DNA of 64,000 bases from Bacteroides intestinalis (GCF_003464595.1 NZ_QRZF01000001.1:496001-560000), one strand, 5' to 3'; numbered from the stretch's first letter, positions 1 to 9,679 are shown. Program-made: numbers and translations. The notes: generated by a model not told the origin, from the sequence alone.

Positions 1-961
1 GGATACCAATACGGCGACGGTAACCATCCACCACTTTTCCTTCGTGGTCGCGGATACGTACAATCAGATTATATAAAGTAGGAGTCTCCGGACTCCACAA
101 CAATGGACTCTTTACTGTGATTTTATCTTTTGAAGTAACAGCCTTACCCGGACGTACCTGTATTTTATCATTCAGGAACGCCACCTGAGTACCATCCAGT
201 TGCTGCAATTCATATTCCACAACTCCTGTAAAAGTTTTACGGCTTTCATTACGTAGATGAGCTTTCAGCAATACTTCAGCCGAAGCATCCGATACCTTAT
301 CATAAGCCACAAACAGACCGCCACCTGCGACCTCGTCCTCAAAGTTAGGGTCAGTGATAAAGACAGGGTTATGAGCTACCAGCCAGCAATCACGGTAGAT
401 ACCACCGAAATAGGTAAAATCAAGAACATCCTGTGCCTTTCCGGGAGGATAAGACGGATCATCACTATTGTCCGCCCATACGGCAATCACATTATCCTCT
501 CCCCATTTCAGGGCATCGGTTACATCTACAACCACCGGCAAGTAACCACCAAAATGCTCTTTTATCAACCGGCCATTCACAAACACCTTGCTCTTCCCCA
601 TGATGGCTTCAAAATGCAGGAATAATTTCTTTCCTTTCAATGCATCTGCGGGAGTGAAGTGCTTACGATACCAAACTTCACCTTGGTAATTGATACAACC
701 GCTGGCTTCTGTAGGCAGATATTCAATTCCATTAGGCAGGGAGACTACAGCCCATTCCGTATCATCAAAACTTATAGCCTCAGCACCGGCAACGCTTCCT
801 TTATAAAAACGCCAGGCCGGATTCATGAAAAACACTTCACGTCCGGAATTGGGTAATTCGAAGAAACCGGCAGTGGAAAACTCTGGTTGGTGAGACGCCT
901 GCAATGTGCTGCAGGGAACTAACAATAAAACAATTAGAATTAAATAAATGATTTTTCTCAT
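1..961 (-). CDS. GH2-family glycoside hydrolase, N-terminal part (runs off window)
   Basis: The open frame starts with ATG at 961 and stays open to the window edge, giving 320 codons. It opens with a Sec signal peptide (MRKIIYLILIVLLLV...LQA). The rest matches the GH2 layout: a jelly-roll sugar-binding domain (WRFYKGS, DTEWAVVSLP, VWYRKHF, FVNGRLIKEHFGGYLP, and the typical YFGGIYRDCWL) followed by the first immunoglobulin-like domain (VEYELQQLDGT, LLWSPETPTLY). The catalytic barrel lies beyond the window, so beta-galactosidase, beta-glucuronidase or alpha-L-arabinopyranosidase activity cannot be distinguished. It follows the GH146-like gene in the same direction after a 246-bp gap holding a hairpin, so it is the last visible member of the PUL. 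It probably removes a terminal sugar in the periplasm. Confidence 0.85.
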   Translation of the reverse strand, partial: MRKIIYLILIVLLLVPCSTLQASHQPEFSTAGFFELPNSGREVFFMNPAWRFYKGSVAGAEAISFDDTEWAVVSLPNGIEYLPTEASGCINYQGEVWYRKHFTPADALKGKKLFLHFEAIMGKSKVFVNGRLIKEHFGGYLPVVVDVTDALKWGEDNVIAVWADNSDDPSYPPGKAQDVLDFTYFGGIYRDCWLVAHNPVFITDPNFEDEVAGGGLFVAYDKVSDASAEVLLKAHLRNESRKTFTGVVEYELQQLDGTQVAFLNDKIQVRPGKAVTSKDKITVKSPLLWSPETPTLYNLIVRIRDHEGKVVDGYRRRIGI

Positions 962-1025
962 GAAGATAGTATTATTTTAGGTGTACACGATTTGATGCAA
1001 CAACAACTGTTCACAACATCCGATA

Positions 1026-1033
1026 CAAAAATA
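1026..1033 (-). promoter_or_regulatory. possible -7 box for the GH2 gene
   Basis: Read on the minus strand the octamer is TATTTTTG, which fits the Bacteroides -7 consensus TAnnTTTG, 65 bases before the GH2 start. No TTTG stands at the expected 19-nt distance, so this is only a candidate. Confidence 0.25.
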
Positions 1034-1140
1034 GGGCAAAACAGAAGATAAGTATCACAATAATCACTATTTTTTAATCCAATTTTGTCTAACCACCTAT
1101 TCTTTTTACCTTCAACAAGACGAAAGAGTATAAAATAAGG

Positions 1141-1172
1141 ATGAGAATGTATCAGCACGAATACATTCTCAT
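1141..1172 (-). terminator. hairpin downstream of the GH146-like gene
   Basis: Two perfect 12-bp arms (ATGAGAATGTAT and its complement) flank an 8-base loop 36 bases after the GH146-like stop codon. On the minus strand the stem is followed by a moderately T-rich stretch (CCTTATTTTATA), so it may be a weak intrinsic terminator or an mRNA-stabilising hairpin before the GH2 gene. Confidence 0.45.
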
Positions 1173-1207
1173 CCCATCCTAATTTAGAAACTACTGATTA
1201 CCTTAAA

Positions 1208-3634
1208 TTATTCTACCTTTACTATCCGAATATCAAATAGTCCTCCTACCGTATTATTTTTCTTTGCATGTAACTTCACCGTCACGGATTTCTTTCCGGA
1301 AAGCAGTTCTTTGGGAAGCGGTACTACTTCATAATAGAATAGATCCGGAATGTCTTTAGGTTGGCAACGATCTATTGTAGCAATCTGCTTTCCATCTACC
1401 AATACATCGAATACCCTTGCACCTCCATCCGTATTGATGAACTGCATGTAGAGACTTTGAGGTACATCCGGCAATACCGCCATCTGGTACATAAAGTAAC
1501 CGCCATTGGAAGCATGCCTCCATGAACGACCATATGCTTCACCCCAATCCATATTCACACCCGCCAGTTTATGATCGCTCTCCGAAAGTGGCGACTGAAT
1601 CAGTACATGGTCTACCGTATTCGCTTGCAACATCTCATTTTCCAGGATAGTCTTCTTTTCCTGGTCATAAACAGCCTGATAATCTTTCATCTGTTTATAA
1701 AGCGGGAAATAGATGGCATAACGGTTGAAATGAATTCTATTGAAAGGAATCAACTCAAAAGTAGTGGAAGCTACCTCCGATGAACATTCAAACACTAATT
1801 CCTTATCCGGTTTTCTGGAAACTGCTTTCTTTATTTTATCTAAAGAACCTATTAACGCAGGAGCTGTCAGCATTGGAATTTCTAAAGTGGCAACCGTTCT
1901 TTTCGGGAATCTGAAACTATAGGCTTCTTCCAGTCCATTATTGCCGACTTTTGCTGCCAGGACTACGGGACCATAGAGAAATGCAGCATATTTATCACTG
2001 CCTTTCAGATATTCTACTGTAACCTGGGGAGTTAATTCCACCTCTACTTTGTCTCCATTGCTCCACGAGCGGTCCAACTGTACATAACCTTCAGTGTTCG
2101 GAGCTAACTGCATCTTCTTGCCATTCACCCATACGGTCATCTTCTTCGCAGTCGACCAATGAGGTTTGCGGATATTCAAAGTGAAATGAACGCCAGCAGC
2201 CGTATTGATTACAAAACCCACCTTATTATTATCAGGGAAGTCCGTGTTCTGTACCAGTTTCACACCCTTATCTTTCCAGTTCAGCTCGGAAGGCATAAAG
2301 AGGTTGACATACAACTCGGAACCTTGATGCGCATATATCATCTTTCCAAACTTTGCAGGAGCCTCCATACCTGTACCGGTACAGCACCAGAAACTATGAT
2401 GCTGGGTTCCATATATCCGGTAATGTGCCGGACGCATAGAAGTATAGTAAGTACACATTCCTTCATGAGGATCATAATTAGCTAGGATATGATTATACAA
2501 TACCCGTTCGTAATAATCCACCATCTTCATTCTTCCGTAATCCTGATACAAGGTTTCCGTCAGCCTCATCATATTCACGGAATTACAAGACTCCGGTCCT
2601 CCGTCACTTGGCACTCTCTTTTCAAACTGATCTACCGGAAAGAAGTGCTCTCCCGTACTGTTTCCACCAATCACCCAGGTATGCTTGTCCACCACAGTTT
2701 CCCAGAAGAACTGTGCCGCCCGGGTATACTTATCTTCCCGGGTATAGTTGTATACCTTCTCGAAACCCGTGAACTTGGGAATTTGCGTATTGGCATGCCA
2801 ACCGTTCAATACATCCCGTTCCTCGGCTGCGGGAATAAGCATGTCTTCATCATTCAGAAGTTTAGCCCATTTCAGGTACTTCTCATCGCCTGTAATCTCG
2901 TATACAGTGATATACGACTCATTGATAGAACCATGTTCACATACCAGTAACTCCTGAATCTGTTCATAAGTCAGTTTATCCAGAACCTGATATCCAAACC
3001 AGTCAGCCATCTTCACCAGCACATCTTTTGCTTGAGGAAGATCACAACCCAGATAGGCATTATATAACCCTAACATGATTTTATTCATGATGTATACAGG
3101 TTCCCATACTCCGTTGATTGTCGGATTGTTGGTAGTGAACTTTCCACTCACTACTTCTTCAAAGATGCGTCGCCCGTTGATCGTTGCCAACAGATAGCCA
3201 TCTCCCTGGGCATCCTGACACTCTTTCAGTCCGCGAACCATCTTTTCAATCTTTCTCCTCAGTGCCTCATCTCCCGTAGCTTCATACATCATTGACATGG
3301 AAGACAACGAGAAGCCCATAATATGCCCGGCCAGAGGGCCACCACCCCAGACATCTTCGGACTCCCAGAAAGGATAAGCGGGTGCATCAGAAGCAAGACC
3401 TGCCTCCCGCCGGAACCAGGATAACAGACGTTCCGGCTCCAATGATAGTAGATAAGCATGATCCAGTTCCTGAATGTCTTTAAACTGGCTGTCGCCCAGT
3501 CTCACGTCCGTAAGCGGAAACAAAGTCCGTTGTGCGGGTTGCACAGGGTTCACCACTATTTTAGTATCTGCAGCTTCGGCAGTTGTGTAGGCACTTAGCA
3601 AAGTACCTACCAGCAAACAAGTTATATATTTCAT
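1208..3634 (-). CDS. beta-L-arabinofuranosidase, GH146-like (DUF1680 superfamily)
   Basis: An enzyme of the DUF1680 (alpha/alpha)6-barrel superfamily that probably releases beta-linked L-arabinofuranose in the periplasm. ATG at 3634 is preferred because a signal peptide (MKYITCLLVGTLLSAYTTAEA) starts there; a start ten codons upstream would overlap the SusD stop. In the longer frame, GGPESCNS supplies Glu358 and Cys360 and FWCCTGTG supplies Cys427/Cys428. These correspond to the zinc ligands and nucleophilic cysteine defined for HypBA1 (GH127). The Glu of GEHF (about 339) is the expected acid/base. The N-terminus (DVRLGDSQF...YLLSLEPERLL) resembles GH146 more than GH127. The last ~100 residues form the C-terminal beta domain (DUF6805-like) with DGGARVFDVLVDGK. 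The gene lies 23 nt after susD. Exact family and linkage are inferred. Confidence 0.88.
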   Translation of the reverse strand: MKYITCLLVGTLLSAYTTAEAADTKIVVNPVQPAQRTLFPLTDVRLGDSQFKDIQELDHAYLLSLEPERLLSWFRREAGLASDAPAYPFWESEDVWGGGPLAGHIMGFSLSSMSMMYEATGDEALRRKIEKMVRGLKECQDAQGDGYLLATINGRRIFEEVVSGKFTTNNPTINGVWEPVYIMNKIMLGLYNAYLGCDLPQAKDVLVKMADWFGYQVLDKLTYEQIQELLVCEHGSINESYITVYEITGDEKYLKWAKLLNDEDMLIPAAEERDVLNGWHANTQIPKFTGFEKVYNYTREDKYTRAAQFFWETVVDKHTWVIGGNSTGEHFFPVDQFEKRVPSDGGPESCNSVNMMRLTETLYQDYGRMKMVDYYERVLYNHILANYDPHEGMCTYYTSMRPAHYRIYGTQHHSFWCCTGTGMEAPAKFGKMIYAHQGSELYVNLFMPSELNWKDKGVKLVQNTDFPDNNKVGFVINTAAGVHFTLNIRKPHWSTAKKMTVWVNGKKMQLAPNTEGYVQLDRSWSNGDKVEVELTPQVTVEYLKGSDKYAAFLYGPVVLAAKVGNNGLEEAYSFRFPKRTVATLEIPMLTAPALIGSLDKIKKAVSRKPDKELVFECSSEVASTTFELIPFNRIHFNRYAIYFPLYKQMKDYQAVYDQEKKTILENEMLQANTVDHVLIQSPLSESDHKLAGVNMDWGEAYGRSWRHASNGGYFMYQMAVLPDVPQSLYMQFINTDGGARVFDVLVDGKQIATIDRCQPKDIPDLFYYEVVPLPKELLSGKKSVTVKLHAKKNNTVGGLFDIRIVKVE

Positions 3635-3657
3635 CCGTTCTGTTTTATGTATAAAAT

Positions 3658-5610
3658 TTACCAACCATGATTCTGAATCAGGTTCTTATTCTTATCGATC
3701 TCAGTCTGTGGAATCGGGAACAGGTAATGCTTATCCTCAAATACACGTTTCATCAGTTTCGAGCGTTTGTAGAATACGGATAAACCCACTTGCTTCGATT
3801 CGGAAGGAACACTCAAATTCAATCCCGATTGCTGTGCAGCTTTTTCCAATTCTTCCATGGCAGGAAGTGAGTTCATACCGGTAACATTCGCACCGTCTAC
3901 CTTTTTAGCTATCATCCAGCGACGTACATCATAGAAACGATGGTTCTCATAAAACAATTCTACCCGACGTTCGTTTCTGATTCTCTTACGCATTCCCACC
4001 TGGGTTTTATCCTCTTCAGTGATAGGAAGTGAAGGCATACCAACCCTGTTTCTCACAGCATTAATAGCACTATATACTTTATCATCCGGTCTATCCAAGT
4101 ACTCATTCCAAGCCTCAGCACAGTTCAGATATTGTTCGGCCAAGCGGAAATGTGGATAATGATGGCTTGTACGCCACGACATTTTCAAATTAATATTGGG
4201 ATCCATCCATTTGCGGATGCTATATCCTGTTTCACAACTCTTTCCTACCAACTTCTTGTTTCCTTCGAAAGAGTCATCGCTATTGTTCAGCCAGTAAGCA
4301 TAGTATAGCGGACGGTTGACAAACTCCGATTTCCAATAAGTGCCCTGGAAAGATATGGAGGCATAGAAACGTGGATCACGATCCTTATACATATTAGATA
4401 TATTCTCAACATGTTTCATCGTCTTTCCATCAAACAGTTCGCCCGACCAGAATCCGGTTTCCGTGTATCCCGACTCCGGATCAATCTGAGGATTACCATT
4501 TGCATCATAAATCACACAACCATCGTCGTCCATCTTGAAAGGGAAATAACCGTCTTTGGTTTCATACGCATCCACCATCTCCTGCAAAACAGAGAACTTA
4601 CCATAACCACCGTAATCACCGGCATTGGAGGTACATTCCTGATCAATCGTCATATCCGTACCCAGCAATCCCGGAAGAATGATTTCCTTGGAATGCGTGT
4701 TATCATAGAAGAGTTTCGCATAATTATCTACCGGATTGGAAGGATTGGGCTGTTCAAGAATGATACCTGCACGAGCACTCCAATCTATTACTGCTTGTGC
4801 TGCTTCCGCCGCTCTTTTCCATAACTCTTTATCGTATCCCTGAGGGAATAACTGCGTACCGTCAGGATTTATCTGGTCAGCATACATCTTGTTACCATTG
4901 TACAAAGGACTTGCCATATACAGCAAGGTACGGGCTTTCAGTGCCAGACAAGCACCCTTCGTAATTCGTCCCAATTCTTGGGTAGAATAGGAATCAGGCA
5001 ATCCGGCGGCAGCAATATCCAATTCAGAACAAATATAATCGACTACTTCAGTCACAGAAGCTCTCGGCAACATCGTATTCTCCACATTAGAAATGTCCAC
5101 CAACTCTTTTGGCAAAGGAATAGCACCGTACTGACGGAAAAGATCGAAAAAGAAATAGGCTCTAAAGAAACGGGCTTCCTCCTTATACTGCTTCACACGA
5201 TCCGAATAATATGCTATTTGTGTAGCTTTCAACTCTACTTTATCTATATTGTCAATGAAAACAGTGGCACGACGAACGAAATTGTACATAAACTTCCATT
5301 CACCCAGCGGGTTATTCGAAGCACCCCATGCCCCGCTGTTATACAAAAGTCTGGAAGCCGGAGTTTCCCAATGGTCATACATTTCATCGGTACAAGCACC
5401 CAGTTCACTCTTGAATCCGTCACGCCTCATGGAACCATGATCCCAGTACATACTCCAGTAAATACGTCCCAAAGCCAGCTCTGCAGTTTTGATATCACTG
5501 AAGATTTCTTCTTCAGAGGAAACTTCTGTCGGTGCAATATCCAGATAGTCACAAGACGTTGTCAGCATGACAGAACATATAAATAATAGTATAAATTTTA
5601 TCTTTTTCAT
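3658..5610 (-). CDS. SusD/RagB-family outer-membrane glycan-binding lipoprotein
   Basis: Surface lipoprotein that caps the adjacent SusC transporter and binds the oligosaccharide. It has a lipoprotein signal (MKKIKFILLFICSVMLTTSC, lipid cysteine at residue 20) followed by the SusD N-terminal pattern DYLDIAPTE. TPR-like helices follow (EARFFRAYFFFDLFRQYG, KGACLALKARTLLYMASPLYN). The C-terminal RagB/SusD block includes FRLAEQYLNCAEAWNE, RNERRVELFYENHRFYDVRRW and a closing YLFPIPQTEIDKN. At 650 residues it is somewhat longer than SusD itself (about 550). Only 12 nt separate it from susC, so co-transcription is nearly certain. Its ligand cannot be read from sequence, but the enzymes around it suggest a beta-L-arabinofuranose-containing glycan. 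Confidence 0.95.
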   Translation of the reverse strand: MKKIKFILLFICSVMLTTSCDYLDIAPTEVSSEEEIFSDIKTAELALGRIYWSMYWDHGSMRRDGFKSELGACTDEMYDHWETPASRLLYNSGAWGASNNPLGEWKFMYNFVRRATVFIDNIDKVELKATQIAYYSDRVKQYKEEARFFRAYFFFDLFRQYGAIPLPKELVDISNVENTMLPRASVTEVVDYICSELDIAAAGLPDSYSTQELGRITKGACLALKARTLLYMASPLYNGNKMYADQINPDGTQLFPQGYDKELWKRAAEAAQAVIDWSARAGIILEQPNPSNPVDNYAKLFYDNTHSKEIILPGLLGTDMTIDQECTSNAGDYGGYGKFSVLQEMVDAYETKDGYFPFKMDDDGCVIYDANGNPQIDPESGYTETGFWSGELFDGKTMKHVENISNMYKDRDPRFYASISFQGTYWKSEFVNRPLYYAYWLNNSDDSFEGNKKLVGKSCETGYSIRKWMDPNINLKMSWRTSHHYPHFRLAEQYLNCAEAWNEYLDRPDDKVYSAINAVRNRVGMPSLPITEEDKTQVGMRKRIRNERRVELFYENHRFYDVRRWMIAKKVDGANVTGMNSLPAMEELEKAAQQSGLNLSVPSESKQVGLSVFYKRSKLMKRVFEDKHYLFPIPQTEIDKNKNLIQNHGW

Positions 5611-5622
5611 ATCTGTATTTCT

Positions 5623-8600
5623 TTAAAAGGTCAAGTTTACTCCGATATTATATATTTTCTGTTGAGGATAGTTGCCCGAGCTATGAGGCATTTCCGGATC
5701 GAAGACTTTAATCTTATCCCAAGTGATCAGATTCTCTCCGGTCAGATAGAAGCGACAGCCTGCCATTCCCATACGTTTACAGAAAGCTTCCGGCAAGGAG
5801 TAACCGATTTCCAGATTCTTCAGGCGAATGTAATCGGAAGAACGCGTCCAGTAAGAACTTGCCTGATAATTGTTTGGATTAGAGTCAGATGTCATACGAG
5901 GATAATCCACCTTTGCATTCTGCGCTGGAGTATTGTCCTTCGACCAGTAATTACCTTTCACATCGGCAAGGACATTGGAGAAGCGGGCAAAGGGCCAAAC
6001 CAGATCACCGGAATACCAGATATAGGCTCCGGCAGCTCCCTGGAACAGTACACTCAGGTCAAAGCCTTTATAACTACCGCCCAATGAAAGACCGAATATC
6101 TTATCAGGTTTATCGATACGCCCCAAAAAGCCTTCATCTTCCGCATCAATCACATTGTCATTATTCAAGTCCTTATATTTGATATCACCGGGCTGCACAT
6201 CACCATACATTTGTTTCGGACTGTTAGCAATATCTTCTTCCGATTCAAACAAACCGATAGCTGTCAGTCCCCACATCTCACCGATCCGACGTCCTTCGTT
6301 TTCACGCCACTCACGGCCCACATAGTCAGGTTCGGTCATATCAATGATCTTATTGCGTGCATAAGAGAAGTTGGCTACAGCAAAGATGCTGGCATTACGG
6401 AAAGCCTTACGATATTCCAATTCTAATTCAAAACCTTTATTATCTACAATACCTGCATTGATAAGCGGAAGGGACTCCACACCCGAGAGATCGGGAATAG
6501 TCAAAGGAGTAGTCAGAATATTCGTACGGTGTTCGAAGAAGATGTCACCGGTGAAACGCAACTGATTATTGAACAAAGCTATATCCAAACCGACATCTAT
6601 CTTCCGGGCACGTTCCCACGTTACATTCGGATTTCCGGTAGTAGCTTCCTGGGCACCTCCCAGATACCAACCATCGCGCACATAACCAAAGTTATAACCA
6701 TACATATTCGGATTCCAGGTCGTCATATACATAAAGCGGCTACCACCAATCTGGTCATTTCCCACTTCACCGAAGGAAGCCCTTAACTTCAACATATCGA
6801 GCCAGGATACATTATTCTTTATAAAGTTCTCTTCTGAAATCAACCAGCTACCGGACACGGCAGGGAAGAAACCAAAACGTTTACCTTTCGGGAAGTTCTC
6901 GGAACCATTATATCCCGCATTAAATTCAAAATAATACTTCTTGTCCAAATTATATGTAACACGCCCCACCAGACCTTGTCGGCGATAAGGCAAACCAGCC
7001 ACCGCATTCTGAGTACCTCCACCCACACTCGGTGTATTTTGTTGTTGGTTATACAATGCCAGTAAACCTACCTGATGCCGTCCAAATTGTCTGTCATAAT
7101 TCAAAGAGGCTTCTACTACGGCTGTTCTCCAACCATTGGCAATCACATCATAACCTAATGTCGTATTACCATCTCCTACGGAAGAATAAGTTCCTTTGGA
7201 TAGATCCGTTTCATTTTCATCAATTGAGAATGTATAAGACTTATAAGAACGATGTCTGTTCACATTTCGCCAATTACTATTATCAAAACTTATACGTCCT
7301 TTGGCAGTCAAACCTTTCACCAGTCCCGACATATCCCAGGATAATCCCACCGTAGCATTCAACGTTGTGGTATGGTGGGCTCCATAACCGGTCTGTGTGA
7401 GAAGAGCATACGGATTAGCATTTTTACCTGCAATTTCGCCGATGGATCCATCCGGATTAAGCATAGGATACCACCAGGAAGGAGTTTGTTGTATAGCTTT
7501 GAAGATAGTTCCTGCCGCCTGACCGGGGAAGTTGTTATCTTGGATAATTCCTCCAAGATTCAGTTCCATCTTCAGTCTCTTAGAGAAATCCACATCCAAA
7601 TTGGAACGGAAATTATAGCGTTCGGAACGTACCTGAGTATCGTAATCATTCAAGTCCGTATGCTTGTACATACCACTTTGATTTAGATAGGATACGGATA
7701 TATAGTAACGAACGGCGCCGCTACCACCCGATACATTAACATTGGCCTGAGTTTTGAATGAGGCTTTCCGCAACAACTCTTCTTGCCAGTTTACATTAGG
7801 ATACAAATACTGGTAAGTGGGGTTACTGCGATCACGGAACTTCTCAATATACTCATCCGTATATGTTGCATAATTAAGACCGTCATTCTTCAGACCTTCT
7901 CTGTAAAGTTGCAAAGCATCATATGATTCCAGATATTCCGGCAACCGGGTAGGATTCAGCATGGCCTGCTGTACATTGACATTTATACGAGGTTTACCCT
8001 CAGATCCTCTTTTCGTAGTAACAATCACAACTCCATTCGCACCACGTACTCCATATACGGCTGTGGAAGAAGCATCTTTCAGGATAGAAATACTTTCTAT
8101 TTCATTCGGGTCGATATCACCAAATGCGCGTTCAATGCCATCTACAATAACTAACGGATTGGAAGCAGTCTGATAGGTTCCCTGTCCACGTACCCAGATG
8201 GTAGCACCGTCATAGCCAGGTTCTCCCGAATTCTGAATAGCAGTAACACCGGTCAATTTACCTGCCAATGAATTGGAGATATTGGCAACAGGAGATTGAG
8301 TCAGTTCTTTGGTACTGACAGCAGATACAGCACCTGTTATCGTCACTTTTTTCTGAGTGCCATAACCAACTACTACAACTTCATCCAGCATTTCATTGGA
8401 TTCCTGCATCACAACATTCAATACAGACTGATTTTTCAACTGGATTTCCTGTTTCTGATATCCTATATAAGAGAATACCAATATAGCATTGCTCGAAATA
8501 TTCGTGATTTCGTACTGCCCGTCAGCACCGGTAATCACTCCCTGGGCAGTTCCTTTCACTGTGATAAGTACACCTATTAAGGGTTCTTTGTCGACGCCTG

Positions 8601-8775
8601 TCACTGTTCCCTTTATTGTTTTTGTAGCTTGTGTCGTAGAAGCTACAGCAGCAACATCGGCAAACAAAGCAAGGGGTGAATTGACAAACAACAATGTCAT
8701 AATCAAACAAATCCCCCAGCAGGAATGCCATTTGTCAGGGAGCATTCCAACATCAAATACTCTTTTCTTTTCCAT
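5623..8775 (-). CDS. SusC/RagA-family TonB-dependent outer-membrane transporter
   Basis: TonB-dependent transporter that imports oligosaccharides through the outer membrane, 1050 residues. A long N-terminal extension precedes the hydrophobic signal core (WGICLIMTLLFVNSPLALFA). Next comes a CarboxypepD_reg-like beta-sandwich at about 52-140 (IKGTVTGVDKEPLIGVLITV), then the SusC signature MLDEVVVVGYGTQKK with the TonB box, a plug domain (NISNSLAGKLTGV, GVRGANGVVIVTTKRG) and a 22-strand-type barrel ending in the aromatic terminus KIYNIGVNLTF. It is the first gene of the susC-susD-GH146-GH2 group and is preceded by a 0.9-kb non-coding gap with its own candidate promoter. No anti-sigma-interacting N-terminal extension is seen, which fits control by the HTCS at the far end of the locus. 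Confidence 0.95.
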   Translation of the reverse strand: MEKKRVFDVGMLPDKWHSCWGICLIMTLLFVNSPLALFADVAAVASTTQATKTIKGTVTGVDKEPLIGVLITVKGTAQGVITGADGQYEITNISSNAILVFSYIGYQKQEIQLKNQSVLNVVMQESNEMLDEVVVVGYGTQKKVTITGAVSAVSTKELTQSPVANISNSLAGKLTGVTAIQNSGEPGYDGATIWVRGQGTYQTASNPLVIVDGIERAFGDIDPNEIESISILKDASSTAVYGVRGANGVVIVTTKRGSEGKPRINVNVQQAMLNPTRLPEYLESYDALQLYREGLKNDGLNYATYTDEYIEKFRDRSNPTYQYLYPNVNWQEELLRKASFKTQANVNVSGGSGAVRYYISVSYLNQSGMYKHTDLNDYDTQVRSERYNFRSNLDVDFSKRLKMELNLGGIIQDNNFPGQAAGTIFKAIQQTPSWWYPMLNPDGSIGEIAGKNANPYALLTQTGYGAHHTTTLNATVGLSWDMSGLVKGLTAKGRISFDNSNWRNVNRHRSYKSYTFSIDENETDLSKGTYSSVGDGNTTLGYDVIANGWRTAVVEASLNYDRQFGRHQVGLLALYNQQQNTPSVGGGTQNAVAGLPYRRQGLVGRVTYNLDKKYYFEFNAGYNGSENFPKGKRFGFFPAVSGSWLISEENFIKNNVSWLDMLKLRASFGEVGNDQIGGSRFMYMTTWNPNMYGYNFGYVRDGWYLGGAQEATTGNPNVTWERARKIDVGLDIALFNNQLRFTGDIFFEHRTNILTTPLTIPDLSGVESLPLINAGIVDNKGFELELEYRKAFRNASIFAVANFSYARNKIIDMTEPDYVGREWRENEGRRIGEMWGLTAIGLFESEEDIANSPKQMYGDVQPGDIKYKDLNNDNVIDAEDEGFLGRIDKPDKIFGLSLGGSYKGFDLSVLFQGAAGAYIWYSGDLVWPFARFSNVLADVKGNYWSKDNTPAQNAKVDYPRMTSDSNPNNYQASSYWTRSSDYIRLKNLEIGYSLPEAFCKRMGMAGCRFYLTGENLITWDKIKVFDPEMPHSSGNYPQQKIYNIGVNLTF

Positions 8776-8871
8776 AAATTAGATTAATTAATAAGTATAA
8801 CAATAGTGTATTATAAGAACTCATAGTATCAAATCTGTCTCATCTTCCAGAAATCCGCAGTTTGATTTACA

Positions 8872-8879
8872 CAAATGTA
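8872..8879 (-). promoter_or_regulatory. candidate -7 box of the susC promoter
   Basis: Minus-strand octamer TACATTTG, a perfect match to the Bacteroides -7 consensus TAnnTTTG, 97 bases upstream of the susC start. A TTTG at the ideal 19-nt spacing is not seen, as is common for activator-dependent PUL promoters. Confidence 0.4.
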
Positions 8880-9319
8880 GGGATTAGAAGAGAAGATCTA
8901 CATCATAATTCTGGCAAAAGACAGTAAAATCCTGTCATTAATAGGGGGTACAAAAGGTTCTTGGCAAACCATGCAAAAATCCTTTCAACACAGGAGTTTC
9001 AAAGGGGCAGGCTGCCTTATGAATTGTAATTGCCATACTTGTATATGGCAGAAAATGCAATCATATCAGTTTTAAAAGGCACTATACTAACTATCAAATA
9101 GAAATAAAAACAAGCATTTTCCTTTCTATACTATCAGCTTATTAAAATTTTACGAACTCAAGGTTTGAATAAAACGAGCTATCTGGAAAAAAGAAATCAT
9201 ATTTTGCGTGAAATAACCCGCCTATTTACCTCAAAACAAACGGTCTATTTACCCCAAACATACAATCTAATCAGTCAAAACACACAATCTGTTTCTATAA
9301 AACAGATAATCCTTTTTCC

Positions 9320-9354
9320 AAGGCTACACCATTTTGCTCAAAAGGTGTAGCCTT
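9320..9354. other. hairpin AAGGCTACACC/GGTGTAGCCTT
   Basis: Perfect 11-bp arms (9,320-9,330 and 9,344-9,354) with a 13-base loop, followed on the plus strand by only a few T. A second direct copy of GGTGTAGCC follows at 9,366-9,374. It lies within the 22-bp array and its role is unknown. Confidence 0.6.
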
Positions 9355-9397
9355 TTACCCCATTAGGTGTAGCCATGTATCATAAAGGGTATAACCA

Positions 9398-9435
9398 TTC
9401 CGCCAACCAGAACAAATAAGTTCTGGTTGGCGGAA
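9398..9435. other. perfect 16-bp hairpin without T tract
   Basis: TTCCGCCAACCAGAAC at 9,398-9,413 and its exact complement at 9,420-9,435 enclose six bases (AAATAA). Neither strand has a T run after the stem, so it is not a standard intrinsic terminator. It spans two units of the 22-bp array and could fold in the transcript or bind a dimeric protein. Confidence 0.7.
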
Positions 9436-9565
9436 ACACTTGAAGCAAAGGAAACTTTCCTTTTCAATACAGTTCAGACAGATTCAAATCCAAACGTGCA
9501 AGATATTAGAAATTATATAGCATTTTATCACATTATCCCCAATCTTAGTATCTCTTCAAATCTTT

Positions 9566-9588
9566 GAAACGCAAAATCCTTGCGTTTC
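9566..9588. terminator. short hairpin after the GH127 gene
   Basis: GAAACGCAA and TTGCGTTTC pair around a 5-base loop, about 90 bases beyond the GH127 stop in its direction of transcription. The T-rich side is on the plus strand, so use as a terminator for the leftward gene is doubtful. Confidence 0.3.
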
Positions 9589-9679
9589 TTTTCACTTCTT
9601 TATAAATGGGGCGAACGAAAGGATTCTGAAGGAGCCAAATTATCATTTTGCCATTTTGCTACTTCATTCCTACCCTCTC

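Larger units (their letters stand above)
9219..9438. repeat. 22-bp-period degenerate array (ten units)
   Basis: Ten consecutive 22-bp units can be laid end to end without gaps. Units 1 and 2 share CTATTTACC-CAAA; units 3 and 4 begin CAATCT; units 6 and 7 both end AGGTGTAG; units 6-9 begin CC. Each unit splits into two 11-bp halves, and the right halves are mostly A-rich with ACA or GTG near the end. The units are too divergent for a CRISPR and there are no cas genes. Two inverted repeats sit inside: 9,320-9,354 and 9,398-9,435. Function unknown. Confidence 0.6.
8776..9679. other. 904-bp non-coding gap between the GH127 gene and susC
   Basis: No convincing gene was found on either strand. The region holds a candidate susC promoter near 8,872, a short inverted repeat TGCCATA/TATGGCA at 9,031-9,050, a 22-bp-period array at 9,219-9,438 with two strong hairpins, and a further hairpin at 9,566-9,588. 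It is unusually long for a gap inside a PUL and could contain an untranslated RNA, but nothing seen proves one. Confidence 0.6.

Noticed and set aside
2159..2950. Plus-strand reading frames opposite the GH146-like gene
   Set aside because: They are shadows of the enzyme gene, with no family motif and no start signals.
9219..9438. CRISPR array
   Set aside because: Units are degenerate, with no identical repeats and no distinct spacers, and no cas gene is near.
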